Source: Delta-02 sp964513565 | Lineage (GTDB): Bacteria > Desulfobacterota > Syntrophorhabdia > Syntrophorhabdales > Syntrophorhabdaceae | Assembly (NCBI GenBank): GCA_964513565.1 | Contig: CAZENE010000069.1 | Location: 1-8,566, forward strand | Length of the DNA stretch: 8,566 nucleotides | Direction: 5' to 3' | Program-made: the position numbers and the translations under genes | Shown: positions 1 through 5,968 of the stretch, piece by piece | How positions within the stretch are numbered: position 1 is the stretch's first letter | Layout of the letters: every line of letters begins with the position of its first letter | The notes under the pieces: generated by a model | What the model was told of the DNA's origin: nothing | The model's input: the letters and a program-made list of their open reading frames with translations, nothing else | The model's database searches: none

Positions 1-116
1 ATGAGTTCCCTGTCCTCATCGGAGACGGGCACAGGCACATAGTAGACGCCTGACCGGGAGAGATCGAGTATCTTGCACTGCGTTGTCACGGGCAAGGGAT
101 GTTCCTTATCGATCAT
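1..116 (-). CDS. IS3-family transposase OrfB, N-terminal part (runs off window)
   Basis: The ATG at 116 starts a protein beginning MIDKEHPLPVTTQC and continuing through a KILDLSRSGVYY segment, the usual start of IS3-family OrfB (the region before the DDE integrase core that resembles 'HPLP..rQC.lLgLsRSs.YY'). Thirty-eight codons are visible and the frame is still open at position 1. The start overlaps the orfA stop as ATGA, so translation could be coupled or produced by frameshifting, as is general in this family. The catalytic DDE residues are outside the window. Because upstream orfA is truncated, expression and activity of this copy are doubtful. Confidence 0.7.
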   Translation of the reverse strand, partial: MIDKEHPLPVTTQCKILDLSRSGVYYVPVPVSDEDREL

Positions 117-244
117 TTCTTTCCGCTCGGATCGCCGATGCGTCCGAGCGCTCCTGCTAAAAAATCGTTTTCCATGGCGAGCCGGCCGATCTTGGCGTGG
201 AGCTCCTTGATATCGGGGACTTCACCGGTCCCCCTGTCCTCGGT
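113..244 (-). pseudogene. IS3-family OrfA, C-terminal remnant
   Basis: The minus-strand frame ending at the TGA of 115-113 encodes about 43 residues, including the stretch IKELHAKIGRLAMENDFLAG. This is the leucine-zipper-like C-terminal region typical of IS3 OrfA, normally read as 'ELHAKIGqLtvErDFLa'. An in-frame TGA (247-245) lies directly upstream, and no N-terminal helix-turn-helix part is found before the IS-end-like sequence. The protein is therefore N-terminally truncated (a full OrfA is about 90-100 aa). Without the DNA-binding half it should be non-functional. Confidence 0.65.
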
Positions 245-307
245 TCAATGAGGATCACAATGAGTCGGAATCTACCATAGTGAAAAAAATGGACACTTTT
301 TGGCCAG

Positions 308-437
308 AAACAGCCGTGAATTTAAGATGTTATGTTGGTTAAGGGGGGGACTGGGGTTAATTTAACCCCAGTCCCCCCCCTTAACCTAGTCAACCATTGG
401 ATTATAAAAGGGAAAGAGCCTCCAAAAACGGCTGTTT
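308..437. repeat. Nested inverted-repeat element (possible MITE/REP-like unit)
   Basis: A 10-bp sequence AAACAGCCGT at 308-317 is repeated in exact inverted orientation at 428-437. Between them sits a much longer palindrome (337-386). The spacers between outer and inner repeats differ in length (19 and 41 bases) and sequence, so this is not one continuous hairpin. The arrangement resembles a non-autonomous, hairpin-forming element such as a MITE or REP/BIME unit, inserted between the IS3 fragment and the 3' end of tex. No protein is expected here, although a 73-codon frame is open across it. The right outer repeat is followed by a T tract, and the A-rich/T-rich hairpin it makes (423-440) might act as a weak terminator for tex. 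Confidence 0.45.
337..386. repeat. Near-perfect ~50-bp palindrome, GC-rich arms
   Basis: The left arm (337-360: GGTTAA, seven G, ACTGGGGTTAA) is the reverse complement of the right arm (362-386) except that the right arm has eight C instead of seven. The single base 361 is the centre. As RNA or single-stranded DNA it would form a stem of about 24 bp with one bulged base and essentially no loop. It lies about 100 bases downstream of the tex stop codon, so a transcript leaving tex would fold here and could be stabilised or terminated. Perfect symmetry over this length without any coding constraint argues for a mobile or selected element rather than chance. Confidence 0.85.
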
Positions 438-486
438 TTTTGCTTGCACTAATAACTGGAACAGGAAAACTGGAGAATAAGTATTC

Positions 487-2661
487 TCATTTATGCAAGT
501 GGGTACTAGAATTCGGATGTTCTTTCATCGAGAGTCCTATTCGCTTGCGGTGAATGTCTACTGAGACTACCGTTACGGTTACGCGCTGCTGGACTTTTAC
601 TATGTCGGCGGCGTTTTTGACGAATTTGTTTGCCAGCTGGCTTATATGGACGAGGCCGTCCTGGTGGACGCCGATATCGACGAAGGCGCCGAATGCGGTA
701 ACGTTTGTTACTATTCCCGGGAGTTTCATGCCACGTTTGAGGTCTTCGATCTTTTCTATGCCCTCTGCGAAGGTAAACGACTGAAATTCTTGCCGCGGGT
801 CCCTTCCCGGGCGGGCAAGCTCATTTATGATATCGGTTAGTGTGGGCATACCGACAGTTTCGGAAATATAGTGCGAAAGATCTATTTTCTTTCTTAGGAT
901 ATCGTCTGCCATGAGGTCTCTGACCGTACATTTGATATCCTTCGCCATCGCTTCGACGACAGAATACCTCTCGGGATGAACGGCGCTCGCGTCGAGCGGA
1001 TCTGCAGCGCCTCGTATCCTCAGGAATCCGGCGGCTTGCTCAAAAGCCTTCGGACCGAGGCGCGGGACCTTTTTCAGCTCTTTACGGGATTTGAAAGGCC
1101 CGTTTTCCATTCTGTGGGCGACGATATTTTTGGCAAGTGACGGCCCGAGGCCGGACACATAACCGAGAAGCTGCGGGCTTGCGGTGTTGAGCTCAACCCC
1201 GACGCCGTTGACACAGCTCATCACGACATCATCCAGGCTCTTTTTCAAGGCTATCTGGTTCACGTCATGCTGGTACTGGCCCACGCCGATCGATTTAGGG
1301 TCTATCTTAACAAGCTCAGCCAGAGGGTCCATAAGCCGCCTGCCGATCGAAACGGCGCCGCGCACGGTCACATCCTGATCGGGGAATTCTTCCCGCGCGA
1401 CATCCGAGGCCGAATAAATTGAAGCCCCGCTCTCATTCACACTAACGACGGTAATGCCGCGAGGCAATGCGATCGTCTTCAAGAACGCTTCGGTTTCCCG
1501 TCCGGCCGTTCCGTTTCCAACGGCTATGGCCTCGACTTCATACGCTTCGCAGAGCTCGACAACCTTTCGGCCGGCGTCGCCTGATTGCCTCTCTGACAAA
1601 TGAGGGTAAATGGTTTCAAATCGCAGAAGTTTTCCCTGCCGGTCGAGGCAGACAACCTTGCAACCGGTCCTGAAACCGGGATCGATCGCCATGACATTTT
1701 TTTCGCCGAGAGGCGCAGCGAGGAGAAGCTGGCGCAGGTTATCGGCGAACACTTTTATCGCCTCTTCGTCTGCGCGCATTTTCATTGCAAGCCGCACGTC
1801 GGTTTCCAGCGACGGAGCGAGCAGCCGTTCGTAGCCGTCTTCGATCGCCTGCGCAACGTGGTCCCGCGATGGGGTATCCGCCTTGATAAAATGGGCTTTC
1901 AGCCAGCGCAGACCTTCATCGTCACATCCCGTGATACGCATGATAAGGAACCCTTCCTTTTCGCCCCGCCGTAATGCAAGCACACGGTGAGACGGGGCTG
2001 TTTTGACGGATTCCTCCCATTCAAAGTAATCAGCAAATTTTATGCCTTCATGTTCTTTGCCCAAAACGACCCGTGACGTAATTTTTCCCTTTGCGAGCAG
2101 CATTTCCCGGAGGGCTGCCCGGGTGTCGGGATCCTCGCTTATCCATTCAGCGATAATGTCACGCGCGCCCGCCAAAGCATCCTCTGCCGATTCCACGCCT
2201 TTTTCGCTGTCGACAAATTCAAGGGCCTTCTGCAGCGGCTCGAAACCGGACAGATTAGCGTCCGATGCTTCGAAAAGCGACCGGGCCAGCGGCTCCAGTC
2301 CCTTCTCCTTTGCCATCGTTGCACGAGTTCTTCGCTTTGGACGGAATGGCAGGTAGAGGTCTTCCAATTGAGTTAAGGTCTCCGCTTTTTCAAGCTGACC
2401 TTTAAGCTCATCCGTCAACAATTCCCTCTCGCTCAGCGAACCAAGGATCGAATCCCGCCGTTTATCCAGTTCATCGAGTTGTTCTAGCCGGTCTCGGATC
2501 GCTGTTATTGCCACCTCATCCAAAGACCCCGTCGCTTCCTTCCGGTACCGCGCAATAAACGGAACTGTCGCCCCCTCAGACAAAAGCGCCGCAGCAGCCC
2601 GCACCCTATCCGGTTGAACGGCCAGTTCAGTAGAAATGTTGTGTATATGTTGAATATTCAT
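487..2661 (-). CDS. tex: Tex family transcription accessory protein (YhgF-like)
   Basis: This 724-aa protein has the full Tex architecture. It has an N-terminal helical Tex domain (about 1-190; VPFIARYRKEATGSLDE at 33-49 and LYLPFRPKRRTRA at 102-114 are diagnostic). A YqgF/RNase H-like domain follows (about 322-450; AIDPGFRTGCK at 325, VGNGTAGRETE at 381). Next are a helix-hairpin-helix region (about 490-560; NTASPQLLGYVSGLG at 492) and an S1 RNA-binding domain (about 645-713; GAFVDIGVHQDGLVHIS). Tex proteins bind nucleic acids and associate with transcription; in several bacteria they affect toxin or virulence gene expression. The basic, glycine-rich tail found after S1 in E. coli is almost absent here, which explains the shorter length. 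The start is supported by GAGAGGA 6 bases before the ATG. Upstream, an IS605-type end stops 20 bases short of the initiation codon. Confidence 0.95.
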   Translation of the reverse strand: MNIQHIHNISTELAVQPDRVRAAAALLSEGATVPFIARYRKEATGSLDEVAITAIRDRLEQLDELDKRRDSILGSLSERELLTDELKGQLEKAETLTQLEDLYLPFRPKRRTRATMAKEKGLEPLARSLFEASDANLSGFEPLQKALEFVDSEKGVESAEDALAGARDIIAEWISEDPDTRAALREMLLAKGKITSRVVLGKEHEGIKFADYFEWEESVKTAPSHRVLALRRGEKEGFLIMRITGCDDEGLRWLKAHFIKADTPSRDHVAQAIEDGYERLLAPSLETDVRLAMKMRADEEAIKVFADNLRQLLLAAPLGEKNVMAIDPGFRTGCKVVCLDRQGKLLRFETIYPHLSERQSGDAGRKVVELCEAYEVEAIAVGNGTAGRETEAFLKTIALPRGITVVSVNESGASIYSASDVAREEFPDQDVTVRGAVSIGRRLMDPLAELVKIDPKSIGVGQYQHDVNQIALKKSLDDVVMSCVNGVGVELNTASPQLLGYVSGLGPSLAKNIVAHRMENGPFKSRKELKKVPRLGPKAFEQAAGFLRIRGAADPLDASAVHPERYSVVEAMAKDIKCTVRDLMADDILRKKIDLSHYISETVGMPTLTDIINELARPGRDPRQEFQSFTFAEGIEKIEDLKRGMKLPGIVTNVTAFGAFVDIGVHQDGLVHISQLANKFVKNAADIVKVQQRVTVTVVSVDIHRKRIGLSMKEHPNSSTHLHK

Positions 2662-2678
2662 ATAGTTCCTCTCAAGTA

Positions 2679-2780
2679 GTGAACTACCCCGCCCTCAGGG
2701 ACGGGGCTTCCCGGTTCAGCGAGGGACCCGCCTTTCATCCCCCACCTTACGGAAGGGGACTTCCCGGCGGGAAAGTTAAA
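2679..2780 (-). mobile_element. Solitary IS200/IS605 (TnpB-type) right-end remnant / omega-RNA-like sequence
   Basis: On the minus strand, the sequence GAAGCCCCGTCCCTGAGGGC, then GGGGTAGTTCAC, closely resembles the right ends that follow tnpB genes in IS605/IS1341-type elements. It contains an 8-bp stem (2706-2687; CCCCGTCC paired with GGGCGGGG, one G-U pair, tetraloop CUGA) that pairs better in the minus-strand RNA than in the plus. A second, imperfect hairpin (ACTTCCCG/CGGGAAAGT, 2759-2776) and the GTGGGGGATGAAAGGCGGG segment are also typical of the tnpB tail/omega-RNA region. No tnpB or tnpA remains, so this is a remnant or a non-autonomous (PATE-like) copy. The family call rests on memory of such ends, not on a search. 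It ends at TTCAC (2679), immediately before the tex leader. Confidence 0.55.
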
Positions 2781-2830
2781 TTTGTGATTACCAGAATAGA
2801 ACAAATGACTGCGAAGGTACAGCGGTTTCA

Positions 2831-2876
2831 GGACCCTTAAGGGTATCGGGTCCAGAATGAATTATAAAAATCTGGA
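2831..2876. other. Two adjacent small inverted repeats in the dodecin-tex gap
   Basis: GGACCC (2831-2836) pairs with GGGTCC (2848-2853) and encloses the 12-bp palindrome ACCCTTAAGGGT (2833-2844). Directly next to it, TCCAGA (2851-2856) pairs with TCTGGA (2871-2876) around a 14-base AT-rich loop. On the minus strand both lie downstream of the dodecin stop and upstream of tex, so they could be a processing or termination structure or an operator. No U tract follows, so a classical intrinsic terminator is not supported. Confidence 0.35.
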
Positions 2877-2887
2877 ATTTAAATGTT

Positions 2888-2906
2888 GAACGTGGAACGT
2901 GGAACG
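2888..2906. repeat. Short tandem repeat, 7-bp unit
   Basis: The unit GAACGTG occurs twice in tandem (2888-2894, 2895-2901) followed by a partial third copy GAACG (2902-2906), just beyond the dodecin stop codon. It is too short to assign a function; replication slippage is the simplest origin. Confidence 0.6.
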
Positions 2907-2917
2907 GTGTTTTTCCG

Positions 2918-3136
2918 TCAGCTTTCGAGTACGAAGATCACTTCGAGGGTCACACGGAACTCAATTATCTTCCCATCTTCGACGCGCGCGCGCTGTTCTT
3001 TAACGCGCAGGCCAGTTATTCCGCGAAGCGTTTTTGAAGCACGTCTAAAACCCACAACTATGGCATCTTCAAAACTTTTCGGAGACCCGGCAATGACCTC
3101 CGTTACGCGTGCTACTCTGCTGCCCTCAGACTTCAT
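2918..3136 (-). CDS. Dodecin family protein
   Basis: This 72-aa protein matches dodecin over its full length: VTEVIAGSPKSFEDAI (11-26), ASKTLRGITGLRV (33-45), and the C-terminal strands EDGKIIEFRVTLEVIFVLE (53-71). Dodecins are small beta-alpha-beta-beta proteins that assemble into hollow 12-mers in the cytoplasm and bind flavins (or, in some members, other ligands), acting as buffers or stores. The Trp that stacks on flavin in the well-studied Halobacterium and Thermus proteins falls at Gly42 here (LRGITGL against a LRxxxWF pattern), so flavin binding should not be assumed. Start choice is secure: GGGGAGGG lies a few bases before the ATG at 3136, and a TTGACA promoter lies a short distance upstream. 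It overlaps an opposite-strand open frame that has no recognisable content. Confidence 0.9.
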   Translation of the reverse strand: MKSEGSRVARVTEVIAGSPKSFEDAIVVGFRRASKTLRGITGLRVKEQRARVEDGKIIEFRVTLEVIFVLES

Positions 3137-3160
3137 ATACCCTCCCCATGGTTTTTATCA

Positions 3161-3189
3161 AGGTTAACAGGGTGAATATGTAGTGTCAA
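3161..3189 (-). promoter_or_regulatory. Putative sigma-70-type promoter for dodecin
   Basis: On the minus strand a perfect TTGACA (3189-3184) is followed after 17 bases by TAACCT (3166-3161), a poor -10 that keeps the first T, the A and the last T of TATAAT. Transcription from here would give a leader of only about 20 bases ending in the strong dodecin ribosome-binding site. The spacing and perfect -35 support it; the weak -10 lowers confidence. Confidence 0.45.
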
Positions 3190-3192
3190 CCC

Positions 3193-3217
3193 AAAAACAC
3201 GTAAGACGAAAGACGTG
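3193..3217 (-). terminator. Possible weak terminator after the PEBP gene
   Basis: On the minus strand CACGT (3217-3213) and ACGTG (3202-3198) form a 5-bp stem with a 10-base loop, followed at once by TTTTT (3197-3193). It sits about 45 bases after the PEBP stop codon and just before the dodecin -35 box. The stem is short, so the terminator would be inefficient. Confidence 0.35.
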
Positions 3218-3259
3218 AAATGTGTATCAAGATTTAGGTCCACGCTTTACCGATTTATG

Positions 3260-3793
3260 TCATTTTTGTCTTTTATAAAGTCCCATCGTCTGAGCATCCC
3301 CGAGGACATGCCCTTTCATCGCCTTTTCCACATCCTGTTTTGTCGAATTGCTGCTTAAATCCAGCATGGTATCGAGAGCATAGATCTTAAAGAAATACCT
3401 GTGCGACCCCGAAGGCGGACAGGGTCCCCCGTAGCTCGTCTTCTTGAAATCATTCCTTCCCTGCATAGCACCCCGCGGGACGGCATTCTCGGTGATCTCG
3501 ACCGTTCCCGGATCGATATTCCATACGACCCAGTGGACCCATGTCCCCATCGGCGCGTCTGGATCGTCCACGATCAGGGCAAGCGACCTAGTTCCGTCCG
3601 GAACGTTCCGCATGACGAGTGGCGGGTTGATATCCTTTCCGTCGCACGTGTACTGTTTCGGAATAGACGTGTTGTTTTGAAATGCCGGGCTTTCAATTGA
3701 AAATGTGTTCATTTTGACTGCCTCCTTGCAGACGGCCCCGGAAGCCAATAAAAGAAAAATTGCCGGTAAAACAAACAGAACGCGATTTAACAT
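3260..3793 (-). CDS. YbhB/YbcL family PEBP protein (Raf kinase inhibitor-like), exported form
   Basis: The 177-aa product starts with a short basic n-region and hydrophobic core (MLNRVLFVLPAIFLLLASGA), a Sec signal peptide, so the mature protein is predicted to be periplasmic like E. coli YbcL. The PEBP fold signature is clear: DDPDAP (76-81), HW (87-88) and YGGPCPPSGSHRY (121-133), which line the conserved anion/ligand pocket; length is normal for the family. Family members bind phospholipid-like or phosphorylated ligands, but the bacterial role is not well defined. GAGGAGG (3806-3800) lies 6 bases before the ATG at 3793 and only 3 before an adjacent ATG at 3796, so 3793 is preferred. A second strong ribosome-binding site precedes an in-frame ATG at 3712. 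The gene is divergent from the radical SAM gene. Confidence 0.9.
   Translation of the reverse strand: MLNRVLFVLPAIFLLLASGAVCKEAVKMNTFSIESPAFQNNTSIPKQYTCDGKDINPPLVMRNVPDGTRSLALIVDDPDAPMGTWVHWVVWNIDPGTVEITENAVPRGAMQGRNDFKKTSYGGPCPPSGSHRYFFKIYALDTMLDLSSNSTKQDVEKAMKGHVLGDAQTMGLYKRQK
3721..3727 (-). promoter_or_regulatory. Internal Shine-Dalgarno before an alternative PEBP start (ATG 3712)
   Basis: Within the end of the signal-peptide coding region, the minus strand reads AAGGAGG (3727-3721), then 8 bases, then the in-frame ATG at 3712-3710. Initiation there would yield a 150-aa protein beginning MNTFSIESPAF, exactly where cytoplasmic YbhB-type proteins begin. The motif also encodes Lys-Glu, so coincidence is possible. 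Confidence 0.45.
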
Positions 3794-3796
3794 CAT

Positions 3797-4135
3797 TAGC
3801 CTCCTCAGGTATACGCCTATAAGGAAGGTATGACACAAAATAGATTGTTCAAGAGGCCGTTCGAGGTTCCCCGGTCTTCGATGCTGTCTCGCATTTATAA
3901 TGTGCTGTCATTCCTGCGGGACATGAGCCCATTTCGTCTTTTCTCCCTGCTGGTTTTGTGGTGCGCGGTGCCTTACTTATTAGATCCGGAGGTTCGGGTT
4001 AAAGTAACGGACAAAGGCAAAAATTCCGTGCCTGCGCAGGAACGGATGGAGGGAGGGAACGGAGGGGGGATGTGTTGGCGCTTAGGATGGAAGAACATGG
4101 AACCATTGTTATGGCGTTTCATGGTATCATATTCG
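3797..4135. other. Divergent intergenic region between PEBP and radical SAM genes
   Basis: About 340 bases separate the two divergent starts. The plus-strand frame of the downstream radical SAM gene is open back to an ATG at 3830, but the 102 codons before 4136 encode nothing resembling the YgiQ family and no good ribosome-binding site precedes 3830, so I treat them as non-coding. One hairpin is visible (4026-4045, CCGTGCCTGCGCAGGAACGG, 9-bp stem with one mismatch, containing the palindrome CCTGCGCAGG). It has no T tract and could lie in the leader of the plus-strand transcript. A weak possible promoter for the PEBP gene (TTGAAC 3852-3847, TACCTT 3830-3825, minus strand) is also here. Nothing else stands out. 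Confidence 0.5.
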
Positions 4136-5929
4136 ATGTCTGTTAAATTCTTTCCCATAACGCGTGAAGAGGTCCGTAAAATCGGGTGGGACGAGCTCGA
4201 TGTCGTTCTTGTTACCGGTGACGCGTATGTCGACCATCCGTCGTATGGCACAGCTGTTATCGGACGCGTTCTCGAGTCCCAGGGGTTCAAGGTGGGGATC
4301 ATCGCGCAGCCGGATTTCAAGGATGCCAGGGCATTCAAGGAACTCGGGAAGCCGCGGCTCTTTTTCGGGATCACTGCCGGGAATATGGACTCGATGGTGG
4401 CGAATTATACGGCGCACAAAAGACAGCGGACGAAGGACGACTATTCACCGGGGGGCAAGCCGGGGCTCCGCCCCGACCATGCCGCGGTCGTATATGCAAA
4501 CAGGGTCCGCGAAGCATTTAAGGACGTCCCCATCGTACTCGGCGGCATAGAGGCAAGCCTGCGCCGCTTTGCCCATTATGACTGGTGGAAGGACGAGGTA
4601 AAACGTTCTATCCTCCTCGACAGCCGGGCGGATATTCTCGTTTACGGCATGGGTGAGACGCCGATCGTCGATATCGCCCACAGGATAGCGGCAGGAAAAA
4701 CACTGTCCGGCATCCCCGGAACTGCATTGATCGCAAAGAGCCCCGATAATGAACAGGACTTTCTCGAAATACCATCCTATGAAGATGTCAGGACAGATCC
4801 GGACCTGTTCAATAAAGCATTTATAACTATCCTCGAAAACCAGGACCCTTTCCGGGGGGCCGTCATTGCGCAGAAACACGCCAACAGGTATGTCATTCAG
4901 TGCCCGCCCTCACCTCCCCTTCGCACGAAAGAACTGGATGAGATCTACGAACTTCCCTACGCCTATGCGTGGCATCCGTCCTACGATATCCGGGGAGGCG
5001 TCCCGGGATTTGAAACCGTCCGCTTTTCCATAACATCGCATCGCGGGTGTCCGGGGTCATGTTCCTTCTGCGGGCTCTCCCTGCACCAGGGCAGGATCGT
5101 TCAATCCCGGAGCGAACCGTCGATCCTGAAAGAAGCTGTGACATTGGGCAGAAGACATGATTTTCACGGAACGATACATGATATCGGCGGGCCGACCGCA
5201 AATCTTTACGGGGCTTCCTGTAAAAAATGGGAACAATCGGGCGCGTGCCCGAAAAGGCATTGCCTGACCCCCTCCCCCTGTAAACACCTTGATCCGGGAT
5301 TCCAGAAAAGCCTCCCGTTATATCGAAAACTCGCGGCTCTGCCCGGAATAAAACACGTTTTCATCGAGAGCGGTTTCCGCCACGACCTTCTCACCGACGC
5401 ACGTTCGCGGGCTTATCTTGAAGCCATCTGCAAACAGCACATCAGTGGCCGGATGAAAGTCGCGCCCGAACATTCTTCGCCACGCGTCCTGAAACTGATG
5501 AATAAACCCGAATTCCCGGTGTACGAGAAATTCAACGCGCTTTACCGGTCAATGTCGAAGAAGCTGGGGAAGGAACAATTCCTCGTAAACTATTTTATCA
5601 GCTCCCATCCCGGGGACACTCTCGAAGATACGCTTTCCCTAGTTCTTAAACTAAAGGAACTCGGCATTCACCCCGAGCAGATCCAGGATTTCATTCCCCT
5701 GCCGATGACCCTTTCCGGCGCCATGTACCATACGGAGAAAGACCCTTTTACGGGAGAAAAACTGTACGTCGCCAAATCTTTCCGGGAGCGGAAAATGCAC
5801 CGCGCATTGATCCAGTACAAAAACCCCAAAAATACCCCGCTCGTACGGGAAGCGCTCAAGACCCTCAAGAAGGAGTACCTCATACCGGAGTTTATGCCGG
5901 GCAGAAAAATTCTCAAAAGGAAAGCGTAG
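4136..5929 (+). CDS. YgiQ-family radical SAM protein (UPF0313)
   Basis: From the ATG at 4136 the protein is 597 aa. The N-terminal conserved block starts at residue 7 (PITREEVRKIGWDELDVV), followed by LVTGDAYVDHPSYG (25-38), FFGITAGNMDSM (76-87) and LGGIEASLRR (135-144), all hallmarks of the YgiQ family. The radical SAM cluster motif is C305-x3-C309-x2-C312 (SHRGCPGSCSFCGLS), which binds the 4Fe-4S cluster that cleaves S-adenosylmethionine. A second Cys group (C362, C371, C376, C382) is also characteristic of the family and may hold another metal centre. The substrate of YgiQ proteins is not established to my knowledge. The protein is shorter than E. coli YgiQ (about 739 aa), mostly at the C-terminus. 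The start is not certain: ATGs at 4121 and 4097 are possible, and the frame is open to 3830, but family alignment favours 4136. Confidence 0.88.
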   Translation: MSVKFFPITREEVRKIGWDELDVVLVTGDAYVDHPSYGTAVIGRVLESQGFKVGIIAQPDFKDARAFKELGKPRLFFGITAGNMDSMVANYTAHKRQRTKDDYSPGGKPGLRPDHAAVVYANRVREAFKDVPIVLGGIEASLRRFAHYDWWKDEVKRSILLDSRADILVYGMGETPIVDIAHRIAAGKTLSGIPGTALIAKSPDNEQDFLEIPSYEDVRTDPDLFNKAFITILENQDPFRGAVIAQKHANRYVIQCPPSPPLRTKELDEIYELPYAYAWHPSYDIRGGVPGFETVRFSITSHRGCPGSCSFCGLSLHQGRIVQSRSEPSILKEAVTLGRRHDFHGTIHDIGGPTANLYGASCKKWEQSGACPKRHCLTPSPCKHLDPGFQKSLPLYRKLAALPGIKHVFIESGFRHDLLTDARSRAYLEAICKQHISGRMKVAPEHSSPRVLKLMNKPEFPVYEKFNALYRSMSKKLGKEQFLVNYFISSHPGDTLEDTLSLVLKLKELGIHPEQIQDFIPLPMTLSGAMYHTEKDPFTGEKLYVAKSFRERKMHRALIQYKNPKNTPLVREALKTLKKEYLIPEFMPGRKILKRKA

Positions 5930-5937
5930 CCTTTGAG

Positions 5938-5968
5938 TCCGGAAAATGTCGACTGTGTGTCTTCCGGA
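5938..5968 (+). other. Stem-loop just after the radical SAM stop codon
   Basis: TCCGGAA (5938-5944) pairs with TTCCGGA (5962-5968) around a 17-base loop, starting 9 bases after the stop codon. There is no U tract, so it is more likely an RNA-stabilising or attenuating structure between two co-directional genes than a full terminator. The next gene starts 129 bases after this stop and may be co-transcribed. Confidence 0.35.

Larger units (their letters stand above)
1..306 (-). mobile_element. IS3-family insertion sequence, end fragment with truncated orfA
   Basis: Reading the minus strand, this stretch holds an IS-end-like sequence (about 306-285, with AAAAAGTGTCC), then the C-terminal part of orfA, then orfB running off the window edge. 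The orfA/orfB order with an ATGA overlap and the protein sequences fit the IS3 family. Only about 190 bases separate the putative IS end from the orfA stop, whereas a normal IS3-family orfA alone needs roughly 270-300 bases, so I infer an internal deletion that removed the N-terminal half of orfA. The outer part of orfB lies beyond position 1, so whether the transposase is otherwise intact cannot be judged. The IS boundary at about 306 is approximate because no target-site duplication can be tested. The end sequence could also derive from a different IS. Confidence 0.6.

Noticed and set aside
332..553. 73-codon plus-strand open frame across the palindrome
   Set aside because: It is produced by the repeat sequence itself, has no ribosome-binding site, and overlaps the tex 3' end in antisense.
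1600..1974. 124-codon plus-strand frame inside tex
   Set aside because: Antisense shadow of conserved tex codons, without start signals or recognisable protein.
2883..3167. 94-codon plus-strand open frame opposite dodecin
   Set aside because: The minus strand encodes an unmistakable dodecin with a strong ribosome-binding site; the plus frame shows no family features.
3260..3793. Lipoprotein assignment for the PEBP protein from the Cys at residue 22
   Set aside because: The residues before the Cys (SGAV) do not fit the lipobox, so an ordinary signal peptide is more likely.
3794..3838. Extended N-terminus of the PEBP protein from ATG 3838
   Set aside because: The extra residues precede a complete signal peptide, and the GAGGAGG site points to the ATG at 3793/3796.
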